Source: Lolium rigidum (taxonomy: Eukaryota > Streptophyta > Magnoliopsida > Poales > Poaceae). From it: a DNA stretch of 64,000 nucleotides. A program made the position numbers and the translations under genes. The notes below the pieces were generated by a model, which was given only the letters and a program-made list of their open reading frames with translations, did no database searches and was not told where the DNA came from. The stretch covers positions 64,427,754 to 64,491,753 of the forward strand of contig NC_061508.1 of NCBI RefSeq assembly GCF_022539505.1, given 5' to 3'. This document shows, piece after piece, positions 44,256-57,274 of the stretch. How positions within the stretch are numbered: the stretch's first letter is position 1; the number at the start of each line of letters is the position of its first letter.

Positions 44256-45271
44256 CTAACGAAGCAGAGGAGCGCGAGATGGAGGCGGCTTCGGGCAGGC
44301 CATGGCAAGGATGGGTGGAGAAACTCGTGGCGAGGTCGCCGCACTTGAGGATGAAACGAGGTCTACGCCCGCCGCCAGCTCATCCCATTCCGTTGGTGCC
44401 ACCGGCCCAGCCCATCGCCGTTGCGCCGCCAACACCTACGAGGTGGAGACCCTCACGCTTGTTGCCGGCATGCAGCAGGTCGACCGCCTCCGCGTTGTGA
44501 TGCCCTCGCCGGCGGTGGAGTAGCCACCCGCGCGGGAGATCGAGCTCGTGCGAGGAGGGGGGGCTCCCTTACTGGCCTCATGAGCCGGCTTCCTCCGCCT
44601 CGTCTCCTTGGTCTGCAGGAAAAAAGAATGGGAAACGAGAGGATAAGGCGAGGAAAATGAGTGGCCAGCAAAGGAAGGAAGGAGTGCGATCCGGTGGGTC
44701 CCGTGGACACGCGTCACGCGCGGACGTCGGAGGTTGCCGAACGTTTCATCCCCGGGGGGAATCCCATCATTTTTTTTTTGGGTGGATCTCCTTGTATTGA
44801 TAAATTTCAGTTTCAATTTCGTTTGCAACTGGAAAAAACTCAGTTATAACCTAATTTGTAACTCATCTACACGAATCATGATGCAAACAATGGTGTAGAA
44901 CTTGACTGAGATAAACCTAGCAAATCGCATATTTTATAAGTTCTTCTCAGGATAATGTAGAAAGTCCATAGATCGCGATCTGACACGAATCTGACCGGTG
45001 GAACTCAGCTGACGTGGCAGAATCATGATCAATGAAATGAACCCGGTCTCACATGGCAGTACAATTTAAAAATCCGCCGCATGGTCAAGCCACCGATCCA
45101 TGGTCCTCCGTCGTCGTGCCATAGCCAAATAAATCTAAATCATGGAGAAATCTCACAACAAAGTCAAGAGATGCAAGTTGTTGCTTCAACTCTCGTCAAC
45201 CTGCTTACAATGGAACCAAAGTTTTTCTCAGCAACGATTTTAGAAAATACTTCTTGATTGCAACGAAACAA
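44256..45271. other. Probable DNA-transposon interior and flank; no gene seen
   Basis: Short GC-rich ORFs (44279-44530) lack any family signature. A T-run at 44770 and another stretch of AACTCAGTTATAAC-type words (44830-44900) follow, like those upstream of TBL-1. No clear inverted termini were found. Confidence 0.35.
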
Positions 45272-45639
45272 CATGCCGATTATTGAGACTCCAAGCGCAT
45301 AGGTGATTTCCCCAAAAGAGTATCTCGAGACATTAATTCAAACTCCCGAGGAAAAACTTCAGTTCGTCCTTCAATCCTCTTCCAGGAACCACCTATCAGT
45401 ATCAAGTAATAGGAACAATGTGTAAGTAATACATAAATAAATAAAGCAATAGAGTGAGCATCATATTTTTGTATTTTCAAATTAATAAATTACTAAAATT
45501 AAAAGTGCAACAAAGTAGATATAAAGGTGTTACTTATGGTTTAAAATGGATCGGGTTGATGGTTTCACTTAATCTCTATCTCATACGAGACCGGTACGTT
45601 GTACGTTGTTTGTCTTTTTTAATTTAGCCCTTTAGTTAT

Positions 45640-46778
45640 TGAGGAATTAAGTTGTCCCTAATCCGTGGGCTCCTATCGAGGCAGCCTCCCCATCTAGCCA
45701 CGGATGGGCACCAGCCTCATCCAGCTCCGACCGAGATGCCCACCCGACCTCCTCCGGAGCACGGAGCTCTTGGGCGTCCTTCTCTAGCTTGAGCCCCTAC
45801 ACTACCACGAACTCCGCCTCTAGCCCAATCTCTCCAACCAGCCGGAGTGCCTCTTATCAAGGAATGGATCCTCGTCCACATCGTCGGCGTCCTCCTAGGC
45901 TTGGCCATGACGCACACCGGGAGGCATAGAGACTCGGCGAGGCAGAGCACGACTGCTACGTCCTGGCGTGGGGATGCAGGGGAGCCGGAGCTTCACCGCG
46001 CGGAGGAAGTCCGTGGCGAGGGCGACACCGGTAGGCGCTCCGGGGCGGCGAAGGCGGGCACCTCCGGTCGCACGGGAGAAGCAGAGGAGTCGTCGGGCGC
46101 GAGGGGGCAACACAGATGGAGGTCGACGAGGACGGCCGGCGCACGGCCAGATCACGGGAGAGGCGCGCGGGAGGTGGAGGAGACCCATGGAGGGCTAGCA
46201 CCGCTCGGGGATGAGGGGGTCGAGTGATGCGGCTCACGCAGATAGTGGACGAGGTAGGGGGTCGCGTCGGGAGAGGAAGAGAGTGGCTTGGTGGAGGGAC
46301 TTGAGCAGAAAAAGAAAAAAAAGTAAGGGGAAAGGAAAAGGAACCGGCGGTGGGGGGCGAAGTGTAAAATAGCCAGGGACCCTAGGCTTCCCTCCACCGG
46401 TCGGGCCAGATGGGTTGTGCACACGTGGAGACCGAGCTGGGCTAGAGAGGAGAGGAAAAGACTGAGGCTGGGCTTTGGTTCTGGTTGGTGGCCTCCGGTT
46501 GGGTCACTTGGGCCTGGTCGGGTTGGTTGCCTTCTCCTTTTTATATTTTAAACATTTTAATGTTTTATTTTAAAACTATTTCCAAATAGAGTTTTAGAAC
46601 AAAACAAAATAGGCAGAAAATATATTTTAATTTGATATAAAAGAGAGGGATTAATATTACCAATAAAAAAGTTTTTAATAAAATAATTTTAGGTTAAAAA
46701 ATATGCATGATGACAGGATGACACATAAAAGAAAAAAAACACGAATACAATCCAATAGGGGTATTATGGGTCGTTACA
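45640..46778 (-). mobile_element. Fragment of another long LTR, ending GGGTCGTTACA
   Basis: A GC-rich block (45660-46420) followed by an AT-rich stretch ends in TATGGGTCGTTACA at 46778. This is like the GGGATGTTACA end of the solo LTR, so on the minus strand it begins TGTAACGACCC. The other end is not visible. ORFs here are GC-rich shadows. From 46779 a three-fold imperfect repeat of GACACCACTAACAAGAGTT (to about 46940) leads into AT-rich sequence without a gene. Confidence 0.5.
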
Positions 46779-47699
46779 TACGACACCACTAACAGGGATC
46801 GCGCCCCGAGATCCCACACCATGGTACGGGGGAAGAGAGGTGAACTATCGGATATTCTTGCAACGTGTCGATCTTCTCGACACCACTAACAAGAGTTATT
46901 GCTCCATGTTGATCACGTTGACACCACTAACAAGAGTTGTTGTTGCATCGACGATGATGAGCTTCTGTCGGGATCCTCCGAAGATCGATCCTATTAAGTT
47001 AAAGGCAAAGATCGTCCAACCCACATGGAAATCTAAGACTCGGAAACTTCGATAAGAGAGAAGACTCAACACTTGCAAAGGTAAGAAGAGAAAGAATATA
47101 GATAATAAGTAAAATTAGAGCTAATCAGATCTATCCAACGATTTCTAGAAAATAGTTTTTTTTTTACTCTAAACACAACAACGCTCGTTGGCAAGGTTAT
47201 ACTACAGGCAGAGCGGACCAGTGAGGTATCGTCAAAACCCGACTCACAAATCATGCGGTTGTTTTCCTATTTTAGTTGCTGAGATGTGTCTCTAATCTTT
47301 TTACACTCAGTTTATCTTCATAATATTCAGAGCTCCAGTGATGGTCCCTCGGCTAGAAATCGGTTTCCACCAGCTGGTTTAAAGCCCGGCATAAATATAT
47401 TTACCTCTTCGGCAGCAACGCGCGGGCATTGTTCTAGTATGAATATAGCACTTAAAAACAAGAAACAAGTGATAGAAAGTAAAATTGTGTGCTTGATAAA
47501 CATTTGTATTCATATTGGCATCGCATCCTAAAAAAGGTGCTAGAAATGACCCAACACATCTCACTAATACTCTTTTGGAAAGAGAACTGCTCGAACCAAG
47601 TTTAAGACTTAGCAGAGTATTACCAAAAGAACTTTGACACCAAGTGAATTTAGTAGAGATTTTTATTTTCGTGCCCCTCATTTTAGTTCTACTCAATTT

Positions 47700-48600
47700 T
47701 GTCTAGGCTCTCAATATTTGCTCGTTTTTCCCCTATCTCTTGTTTGAAATACTCACAAATGCTCAAACGGCATGTTTCCGTTGGGTCAACAGTTTTGGCC
47801 CGTTACATGCTGACTTGTGGGCCCATGTAGAACATGGTCCCGCAATGACACGTTGGACCAGCCATCTCTCTCACCCTAAGAAATGATCCAAAACGCTGAC
47901 AAGTGGGTCTTCGGTACATCTAATGACAAATGGGGGCATGGCCCTGAGATAAGTGGCAACGTACAAGTAGATATTTAGACATCGCTCCACATTGACGGCA
48001 CAGACGAGGTTGCCTGTGCGTTTTCAGATTCGGAATCAGAGCGGATAGTGCGCGGATACGAATACGGAATCGGAGCCTATCGATTACGAATACGGGGCAA
48101 ATATGTCTCGGTTGCGGATAATCATTTTGTTGAAAATCTCTTTGAAAATAAAAATAGAACTAACTAGTGGATTAAAATTAGCTTGTAAAAATTCTTGTAG
48201 AAATCTAGAATAGATGTTACTAGCACCTAGCGGCTAGGGCTACGACATTAGAAGGAGCTAGAGGCCAGGGGTACGTGCTAGGGGGAATTTAAGGAGGTTA
48301 GGTTTACGGTGTTGGCCTATATATGAAGAGGTCGCCAATTGTGGGTTGGGCTGCAATTTTCTGTATTAGTGAGCTAAAGATTTGATGTATTAATTGTCGG
48401 ATATTATGTTGATATTGGCCGGATATAACCGTGAAATACGGTATATCTTCGGATACAGATGGATAATAGTAAAACCATATCCTTTTCTGTATCCATATCC
48501 TTCGCAAAAAGATGAGGCGACACGGACGCTCGAGGGCCGAAAGAAGCTTGGTGGCGCAGCCAGCCCTCTCTCTTTCCCATCCTGTTAACTCCTTGGTGGC
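47700..48600. other. Unassigned insertion within element E's LTR; no gene seen
   Basis: GC-rich words of a possible transposon end (GACTTGTGGGCCCATGT, 47812) lead into repeated CGGATACG/CGGAATC words at 48025-48120. Complementary TATCCGT/GTATCC-like words follow at 48410-48510. The inverted arrangement suggests a degenerate foldback or hAT-like relic. This is inference. Confidence 0.3.
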
Positions 48601-48981
48601 CCACTTTAGCACATTTTGTATCTCAAAAATTCCGAAATGTGGCCCCTGACCTTGCCCTTTTTGGAGTCCCGTAGCTCCTGTAAAGTCAAAAACACTAAAA
48701 AGTGGCGTTTTCTGTCAAACAGAATTAGAACTGGAGGAAGGGGATTGTTTAGAAAATCCCCTAAAACATCATAAAACATGAGAATAACACTATATAAGGT
48801 GCACATATGTGGTAATATGTTGCAATGAATTGCAAAGGTCATATGAATTTTACATGCATCATATACTTGGAGTAGCAAGTGCTACATAGATAGGTATGAT
48901 GGGTGTTTGGTTTGACGTGTTTCGGTACAAGTCTTAGCTTGTTTTGAGAATTTTGAGCTAGCAAAAATATCTAAAAGCATG

Positions 48982-50576
48982 TGATACGTCTCAAACGTAT
49001 TTATAATTTTTTATGTTCCATGCTAGTTTTATGATAATACCTACATGTTTTATTCATACTTTATATCATTTTGATGCATTTTCCGGTACTAACCTATTAA
49101 CAAGATGCCGAAGCGCCAGTTCCTGTTTTCTGCTGTTTTTGGTTTTAGAAATCCTACACAGGAAATATTCTCGGAATTGGACGAAACAAAAGCCCACGGT
49201 CTTATTTTTCACGGAGGCTTCCAGAACACCGAAGAGGAGACGAAGAGGAGCCACGAGGCGGCCACACCCTAGGGGGCGCGGCCCCACCCCTAGGCGCGCC
49301 GCCCTATGGGGTGGGCCCCTCGGGGCTCCCCCGACTCTGCCCCTTCGCCTATTTAATCTATCCATCGCGAAAACCTTATTACCGAGAGCCACGATACGAG
49401 AAATGTTACTATGACGCCGCAGCCGCCAATCCCATCTCGGGGGATTCTGGAGATCGCCTCCGGCACCCTGCCGGAGAGGGGAATCATCACCGGAGGGCTC
49501 TACATCACCATGCCCGCCTCCGGACTGATGCGTGAGTAGTTCATCCTTGGACTATGGGTCCATAGCAGTAGCTAGATCGTTGTCTTCTCTAATTGTGCTA
49601 TCATATTTAGATCTTGTGAGCTGCCTATCATGATCAAGATCATCTATTTGTAATGCTACATGTTGTGTTTGTTGGGATCCGATGAATATGGAATACTATG
49701 TTAAGTTGATTTTTGAACTATCATATATGTGTTGTTTATGATCTTGCATGCTCTCCGTTGCTAGTAGAGGATCTGGCCAAGTTGATACTTGTAACTCCAA
49801 GAGGGAGTATTTATGCTCGATAGTGGGTTCATGCCTCCATTGAATCTGGGACAGTGACAGAAAGTTCTAAGGTTATGGATGTGCTGTTGCCACTAGGGAT
49901 AAAACAACAATGCTTTGTCTAAGGATATTTGTATTGTTTACATTACGCACAGTACTTAATGCAATTGTCTGTTGTTTGCAACTTAATACTGTAAGGGTGC
50001 GGATGCTAACCCGAAGGTGGACTTTTTAGGCATAGATGCATGCTGGATAGCGGTCTATCTTCTTTGTCGTAATGCCCTAAGTAAATCTCATATTAGTCAT
50101 CATGATATGTATGTGCATTGCTATGCCCTCTCTATTTGTCAATTGCCCAACTGTAATTTGTTCACCCAACATTTTATTTCTTATTGGAGAGACACCACTA
50201 GTGAACTGTGGACCCCGGTCCATTCTTTTACATCTGAAATACAACCTACTGCAATCATTGTTTTCTGTTGTTCTTTGCAAGCAAACATCATTCTCCACAC
50301 CATACGTTTAATTCTTTGTTTACAGCAAGTCGGTGAGATTGACAACCTCACTGTTAAGTTGGGGCAAAGTATTTTGATTGTGTTGTGCAGGTTCCACGTT
50401 GGCGCCGGAATCCCTGGTGTTCCGCCGCACTACACTCCTCCACCAACAACCTTCACGTGGCCTTCATCTCCTACTGGTTCGATAACCTTGGTTTCTTTCT
50501 GAGGGAAAACTTGCTGCTGTGCGCATCACACCTTCCTCTTGGGGTTCCCAACGGACGTGTGCATCACGCGCCATCA
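48982..50576 (+). mobile_element. 5' LTR of element B
   Basis: The 1595-bp LTR begins TGATACGTCTCAAACGTATT and ends CACGCGCCATCA. A TATTTAAT box at 49350-49357 follows a GC-rich stretch and is the likely core promoter. Confidence 0.9.
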
Positions 50577-50587
50577 AGACTGTTTTC

Positions 50588-50605
50588 TGGCGCCGTTGCC
50601 GGGGA
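50588..50605 (+). other. Primer-binding site of element B (tRNA-Asp)
   Basis: TGGCGCCGTTGCCGGGGA is complementary to the 3' end of plant tRNA-Asp(GTC) and lies 11 bp inside the LTR. It is identical to the site in element C. Confidence 0.88.
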
Positions 50606-50760
50606 GATCAAGACACGCTGCAAGGGGAGTCTCTCACATCCAATCTCTTTACTTTTTTTATTGTCTTGCTTTACTTTATTTTATTTTCTGTCTTGTTTGC
50701 TTTCTTTATATCAAAAACACAAAAAAAAATAGTTACTTGCATTTAATTTATTTTTTTATC

Positions 50761-51636
50761 ATGTCTAGTCATGTACTTGTTACTCCGTCACCCGAGGAAT
50801 CGATCTTTACTTTTAAACAAGGGGATGAGTAGAGTTTTAAAGAAGCTTGGTCTAGAATTTTTCATTCTTATGGTAAAACCGAACCTAAAATAACTCTAAG
50901 CCTGCTTCTTAGTAACTTTTATTTTGGGCTTATTCTTCGCTATAGGTATGCCTTGGATGTTGTAGTGGGAGGAGATTTCCTTCATTGCAATGGGGATCAA
51001 GCTTTTAATGCCATAAAAAAATTGGTTGCATCATCTAGCTCAGCTAATAATTTTGATTCATCTCTTGTTAGTATTTATAATAGATTAAACACTCTCGAGA
51101 CAAATATATCTTGCTTAAAAGAAGGGTATAGTCAGATTTGTGAGCATTTTGATTATGTTCCAGTAAACTCCGAACCTTCAATGTGGGACCCTACTATTAA
51201 AGTTGCTATTGGTGGTGAAACTTTTTATGCCCGTTGTGATATTATGTCTGATTTTTGCCTTATGCCTAAAAGTATTTATGAATCTTTGACACTCTGGGGA
51301 CTTACTGAAGGTGGAGAAGGAATAACTCTTACTGATAACTCTGTTATAATTCCTAAGGGAATAGCTGAAGGTGTGTTCACAACCTTTCTTGGAAGAACGG
51401 TATCCACTGATTATCTCGTTATTGAATGTGTAGGGACAGGACAAATCACACTTGGAAGATCCCTGCTGAAACTCTTGGGAGCAACCATAGATGTGGGGAA
51501 AGACACTCTAAATTTTACCTCTACACCCAGATGCGGTCATGTATTCCCAAGACCAAAGAGTAAGAATAAGAGTAAGAGGGGTAGGCGTAAAGCCCGTGGT
51601 AATACTGTTGATGCTTCCTCTCTTGATGTTATTTGA
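50761..51636 (+). pseudogene. Gag plus degenerate protease ORF of element B
   Basis: From the ATG at 50761 one frame runs 291 codons to TGA 51634-51636. The only interruption is a TAG at 50830 (after FKQGDE). Residues ~25-90 (SFKEAWSRIFHSYG, LLLSNFYFGL, VVVGGDFLHCNGDQAFNAIK) match the gag of element C. A coiled stretch follows. The later part is shaped like a gypsy aspartic protease (VAIGGETFYARCD, LMPKSIYESL, ITLGRSLLKLLGATIDVG), but the D-T/L-G-A active site reads DIMSD, so catalytic function is lost. A basic tail (KSKNKSKRGRRKA) may bind RNA. The product, if read through, would be structural only. Confidence 0.75.
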
Positions 51637-54271
51637 GTTACACTTTCTGCGCCTAGCTGAAAGGCGTTAAAGAAAAGCGTTTATGGGAGATAACCCATTA
51701 TTTTACTTCTGCAATTTTTGTTTATATTTGTGTCTTGGAAGTTGTTACTACTGTAGCAACCTCTCCTTATCTTTACTTTATTGCATTGTTGTGCCAAGTA
51801 AAGTCTTTGATAGTAAGGTTGATACTAGATTTGGATTTCTGCGCAGAAACAGATTTCTAGCTGTCACTAATTTGAGTAGATCTCTCTGTAGTAAACTCAG
51901 AAAAATCTGCGAAAATTCATGAGTAATCCTCAGATATGTACGCAACTTTCATTCAATTTGAGCTTCTTCATCTGAGCATGTTAAGTGCCTCTAAAAATTT
52001 CGTCTTTACGGACTGGTCTGTTTTGACAGATTCTGCCTTTTATTTAGCATTGCCTCTTTTACTGTGTTTGAGTGGATTTCTTTGCTCCATTAAATTTCAG
52101 TAGCCTTGGGTAATGTCCAGAAGTATTGGGAATGATTGTGTCCTCTCTGAACATGTGAATTTTTGATTATGCACTAACCCTCTAATGAGATTGTTTTGAG
52201 TTTGGTATGGAGGAAGTTTTCAAGGATAAAGAGAGGAGGATGACATGATATGATCAAGAAGAGTGAAAATTCTAAGCTTGGGGATGCCCCCGTGGTTTAT
52301 CCCTGCATATTTCAAGAAGACTCAAACATCTCAGCTTGGGGATTCCCAAGGCATCCCCTTCTTCATCAACAACTTATCAGGTCACCTCTAGTGAAACTAT
52401 ATTTTTATTCCGTCACATCTTATGTGCTTTACTTGGAGCATCTGTGTGCTTTTATTTTCGTTTTGTTATTTTCATTCTCTGAATAAATTCATGCTTATGT
52501 GGGAGAGAGACACGCTCCACTTTTTCATATTGAACACTGGTGTTTTTAGTTTTACTTTTAATATTCATGGCGAAGGTTGAAAGTCGCTTCATTGCTATTT
52601 GGTTGGAAACAGAAAATGCTTCATGTGGTAATTGGTATATTGTCTTGAATAATTTGATACTTGGCAATTGTTTTAGGCTCTCAAGTAGATCATGTTTAAG
52701 CTCTTGCATCATGTAGTTTAAACCTATTAGTGGAGAACTACCGTAGAGCTTGTTGAAATTTGGTTTGCATGATTGGTCTCTCTAAAGTCTAGATATTTTC
52801 TCGGTAAAAGTGTTTGAACAACAAGGAAGACAGTGTAGAGTCTTATAATGCTTGCAATATGTTCTTATGTAAGTTTTGCTGTACCGGTTCATACTTGTGT
52901 TTGCTTCAAACAACCTTGCTAGCCAAAGCCTTGTACTGAGAGGGAATGCTTCTCGCGCATCCAAAACCTTGAGCCAAAACCTATGCCATTTGTGCCACCA
53001 TAACTACCTACTATGTGGTATTTTTCTGCCATTCCAAAGTAAATTGCTTGCGTGCTACCTTTAAAATTTCATTCCTTGTCTTTGCAATACATAGCTCATG
53101 GGAAAGTATCCTAAAAAACTATTGTGGTAAAGAATATGTCGCTTATGTATCTTATTTCTTATAAGTTGCTTGTTGAGCGGTAACCATGTTTCTGGGGACG
53201 CCATCAACCTGTTACACCTTTGTTGAATATCATGAGAATTGCTATGCATGTTCGTCTTGTCTGAAGTAAGGGAGATTTGCCATGAGTTAAACGGTTTGAG
53301 TATGCATATTGTTAGAGAAGAACATTGGGCCGCCAACCAAAGCCATGTATCATGGTGGAAGTTTCAGCTTGGACATTAATCCTCAAATCTCTTATGAGAA
53401 TATTATCTGTTGTTGAATGCTTAAAACATTAAAGAGGAGTCCATTATTTGTTTTCTATGTTGTCCCAGTATGGATGTCCTCAAGTTGAGATCTATCAAAA
53501 TCGAGAAATCAAGTGCGATTTATCTCCTTGGACCTTTGTACAGTTGGCATAGAGGTACCCCTTTGTGACACTTGGTTGAAACATATGTAATGCAATGATA
53601 ATCCATGGAAATCCGAGCTAATTAGGACAAGGAGCGGGCACTATTAGTATTTGATGCATGAGGCTTGCAACTTATAGGAGGTTTTATGCATAACACATAT
53701 GAATTATTACTACCGTTGACAAAATTGTTTCCATGTTTTCAAAATAAAAAGCTCTAGCACATGAGTAATCCCTGCTTTGCTCTGCGAAGGGCCTTTCTTT
53801 TACTTTATGTTGAGTCAGTTTACCTACTTCTTTCTATCTTAGAAGCAAACACTTGTGTTAACTGTGTGCATTGATTCTTACATACTTGCTTATTTGCACT
53901 CATCATATTACTTTGTGATGACAATTATCCATGAGATATACATGTTAATTGAAAGTTGAAAGCAACTGCTGAAACTTAAATCTTCCTTTGTGTTGCTTCA
54001 AAACCTTCTATTAAGAATCTATTGCTTTATGAGTTAACTCTGATGCAAGACTTGTTGATGCTTGTCTTGAAAATACTATTCATGAAAAGTCTTTGCTATA
54101 TGATTCAGTTGTTTAGTCATTATCTTTACCATTGCTTTGAATCACTTCATTCATCTCATATGCTTTACAATAGTATTGATCAAGATTATGATGGTAGCAT
54201 GTCACTTCGTAAATTATCCTTGTTATCGTTTACCTACTCGAGGGCGAGTAGGAACTAAGCTTGGGGATGCT
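51637..54271 (+). mobile_element. Non-coding 3' internal region of element B
   Basis: No gene is seen in 2.6 kb. It is homologous to 8804-11069 of element C. The conserved phrase AGCTTGGGGATGCC near 52275 and the purine-rich AAGCTTGGGGATGCT just before the 3' LTR (ending at 54271) suggest a duplicated polypurine-tract-like sequence. Confidence 0.75.
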
Positions 54272-55868
54272 TGATACGTCTCAAACGTATTTATAATTTC
54301 ATATGTTCCATGCTAGTTTTATGACAATACCTACATGTTTTATTCATACTTTATATCATTTTGATGCATTTTCCGGTACTAACCTATTAACAAGATGCCG
54401 AAGCGCCGCTCTCGCTTTCTGCTGTTTTTGGTTTCAGAAATCCTACACAGGAAATATTCTCGGAATTGGACGAAACAAAAGCCCACGGGTCTTATTTTCC
54501 ACGGAGGCTTCCAGAACACCGAAGAGGAGACGAAGAGGAGCCACGAGGCGGCCACACCCTAGGGGGGCGCGGCCCCACCCCTGGGCGCGCCGCCCTATGG
54601 GGTGGGCCCCTCGGGACTCCCCCGACTCTGCCCCTTCGCCTATTTAATCTCTCCGTCGCGAAAACCCTATTACCGAGAGCCACGATACGAGAAAAGTTAT
54701 CGTGACGCCGCCGCCGCCAATCCCATCTCGGGGGATTCTGGAGATCGCCTCGGCACCCTCGCCGGAGAGGGGAATCATCACCGGAGGGCTCTACATCACC
54801 ATGCCCGCCTCCGGACTGATGCGTGAGTAGTTCATCCTTGGACTATGGGTCCATAGCAGTAGCTAGATGGTTGTTTTCTCCTATTGTGCTATCATGTTTA
54901 GATCTTGTGAGCTGCCTATCATGATCAAGATCATCTATTTGTAATGCTACATGTTGTGTTTGTTGGGATCCGATGAATATGGAATACTATGTCAAGTTGA
55001 TTATTGATCTATCATATATGTGTTGTTTATGATCTTGCATGCTCTCCGTTGCTAGTAGAGGCTCGGCCAAGTTGATACTTGTAACTCCAAGAGGGAGTAT
55101 TTATGCTCGATAGTGGGTTCATGCCTCCATTGAATCTGGGACAAGTGACGTAAAGTTCTAAGGTTATGGATGTGTCGTTGCCACTAGGGATAAAACAACA
55201 ATGCTTTGTCTAAGGATATTTGTATTGTTTACATTACGCACAATACTTAATGCAATTGTCTGTTGTTTGCAACTTAATACTGGAAGGGGTGCGGATGCTA
55301 ACCCGAAGGTGGACTTTTTAGGCATAGATGCATGTTGGATAGCGGTCTATCTTCTTTGTCGTAATGCCCTAAGTAAATCTCATATTAGTCATCATGATAT
55401 GTATGTGCATTGCTATGCCCTCTCTATTTGTCAATTGCTCAACTGTAATTTGTTCACCCAACATGCTATTTCTTATTGGAGAGACACCACTAGTGAACTG
55501 TGGACCCTAGTCCATTCTTTTACATCTGAAATACAACCTACTGCAATCATTATTTTCTGTTGTTCTTTGCAAGCAAACATAATTCTCCACACCATACGTT
55601 TAATCCTTTGTTTACAGCAAGCCGGTGAGATTGACAACCTCACTGTTAAGTTGGGGCAAAGTATTTTGATTGTGTTGTGCAGGTTCCACGTTGGCGCCGG
55701 AATCCCTGGTGTTGCGCCACACTACACTCCTCCACCAACAACCTTCACGTGGCCTTCATCTCCTACTGGTTCGATAACCTTGGTTTCTTTCTGAGGGAAA
55801 ACTTGTTGTTGTGCGCATCACACCTTCCTCTTGGGGTTCCCAACGGACGTGTGCATCACGCGCCATTA
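54272..55868 (+). mobile_element. 3' LTR of element B
   Basis: The 1597-bp LTR starts TGATACGTCTCAAACGTATT and ends CACGCGCCATTA. The terminal CA has become TA. The target duplication GCATG right after it fixes the end in spite of this change. Confidence 0.9.
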
Positions 55869-57001
55869 GCATGTCATAGTGTCCATAGTGCCAATCATGT
55901 ATTTTCAAACAAGGCTCCTTAATTAGTATTAAATATGAATGTATATGAGCAAATGGTAGTACTAAATAAGGCTCTAGCAAACTATCATTCATCAAAGTAT
56001 TTGAAACTAGCAACACTGAGCATAACTTTGAATTTCAGCTTCTTACTTGCATTCCCTTTTGTTTTGATAGCACACAACTTATTTGAATCAAGCCATTCAA
56101 TCATGGGATAGTTTGTTTCAGTAGCTCTTTCATAATCATGCAAACATCTATCATGGTGGTCTCATTTATTTCCAAGCAAAACTAGACATAAGATTAGACA
56201 AAGACACTCCTAATTTCTGTGATCATCCTATGTTGCTCAAAAAACAAAGTTTAGAAGTTTGCAAACCGATAGTTTAGTTGGCCCAGTGGGGTGCCTTGGG
56301 CATCCCCAAGCTTATGGTCTTCACCATTCTTGGATAGCTCTTGGTGTGGTGTTCCTCCATTGCATGTCAAAAAATGTCAACAAAAAACTTTCCCCCATTT
56401 CTTTTCTATGGGGTGACATTAGTGGTACAAAAATATTATACTAGTTTCCATATATATCAAAGACAAAAAATTCCTTAGTAGTCCAACAAGCATATAGTGT
56501 CCTACACATTCCTAGCATATCAAAAGACTCAAGGCAAATCACCTTGAAACCCAAAGGAATGGCTTAAACACAAGTGGGTAGAATCTGCCCTGATTTTCAG
56601 TAGCAAGAAAACAAAACAAAGTTCGACCACCTAAACAAAACAAACTCCTCATATGTATTAAAACTTTAAAAACATCCAAATGGGTAAAACTTGGTACTTT
56701 ATTGAAAAAATCCAGATAGAAAAACAAAAGGAGGCTCTCTTGCAACAACAACAAGAGTGCAAAAGATAAACCAAAAACAACTAGGGTTGCCTCCCGTAAA
56801 GCGCTTTTTATAGCCATATAGTTAGGCTTTACTTAGTTAATTTAAGTGATATGGAGATCATGTGGTAGCTTGTATCTTAGTGCTACCTCCTTCTTCCTTG
56901 GAAAGTGTTCCATACACTTCTTATGTGGTAATTAAAACTTTGCATTCCCTTCCTTTGAGTCAATGATTATACCTGTAGTTCTGAAAAAGGTCTTCCAAGA
57001 A

Positions 57002-57274
57002 TTATAGGACGAGAGGTTTTACTCCCCATGTCCATGATAAAATAAATTCAACAGGCACAAAATTCATATGTAACTCACCCATAATATCATTTATTTTTCC
57101 TAAAGCATGTGTAGTTGATTCATCAGCAATAAAACGATCTATTGAACATTTTTCCATAGTTTTGAGTTCTAGTAGATCATATAATTCTTTGGATAACACA
57201 GAGACACTAGATCGAAGATCTAAAATAGCATGATGGTCTCTTTGCCAATATTGATTAATATTTTGGGGAGCCAA
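57002..57274 (-). pseudogene. Gypsy protease fragment of element E
   Basis: The minus-strand peptide contains ILDLRSSVSVLSKELYDLLE, which corresponds to the family's CDLGASVSVLSKELYDLLEL. The Asp is kept, but Gly-Ala is replaced by Arg-Ser, so the active site is damaged. STTHALGKINDIMGELHMNF and FVPVEFI follow. It is a relic of an Athila-like aspartic protease. Confidence 0.7.

Larger units (their letters stand above)
45272..48866 (-). mobile_element. Decayed 3' LTR of Athila-like element E, with nested insertions
   Basis: Blocks match the 5' LTR of E (58018-59727) in the same order. 45283-45360 corresponds to 58047-58135, 45470-45590 to 58375-58480, 47426-47640 to 58490-58690, and 48740-48866 to 59600-59727. 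Between them lie foreign segments, including an LTR end at 46778 and unassigned sequence at 47700-48600. CATGC at 45272-45276 could pair with CATGC at 59728-59732 as a target duplication, but the LTR start itself is lost, so this is tentative. No gene was seen. Confidence 0.5.
48982..55868 (+). mobile_element. Complete non-autonomous Athila-like element B
   Basis: The element is 6887 bp with a perfect 5-bp target duplication GCATG (48977-48981 and 55869-55873). The 5' LTR is 48982-50576, and a tRNA-Asp primer-binding site is at 50588. A gag-protease-like ORF with one stop occupies 50761-51636. A non-coding 51637-54271 follows, then the 3' LTR at 54272-55868. RT and integrase are absent. The LTRs differ at about 55 positions by eye (3-4%), so it is older than element F. 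It sits inside element E, whose halves rejoin across it. Confidence 0.93.

Noticed and set aside
45847..46227. 126-aa Arg/Gly-rich ORF
   Set aside because: It lies in the GC-rich part of an LTR fragment ending at 46778 and shows no conserved motif.
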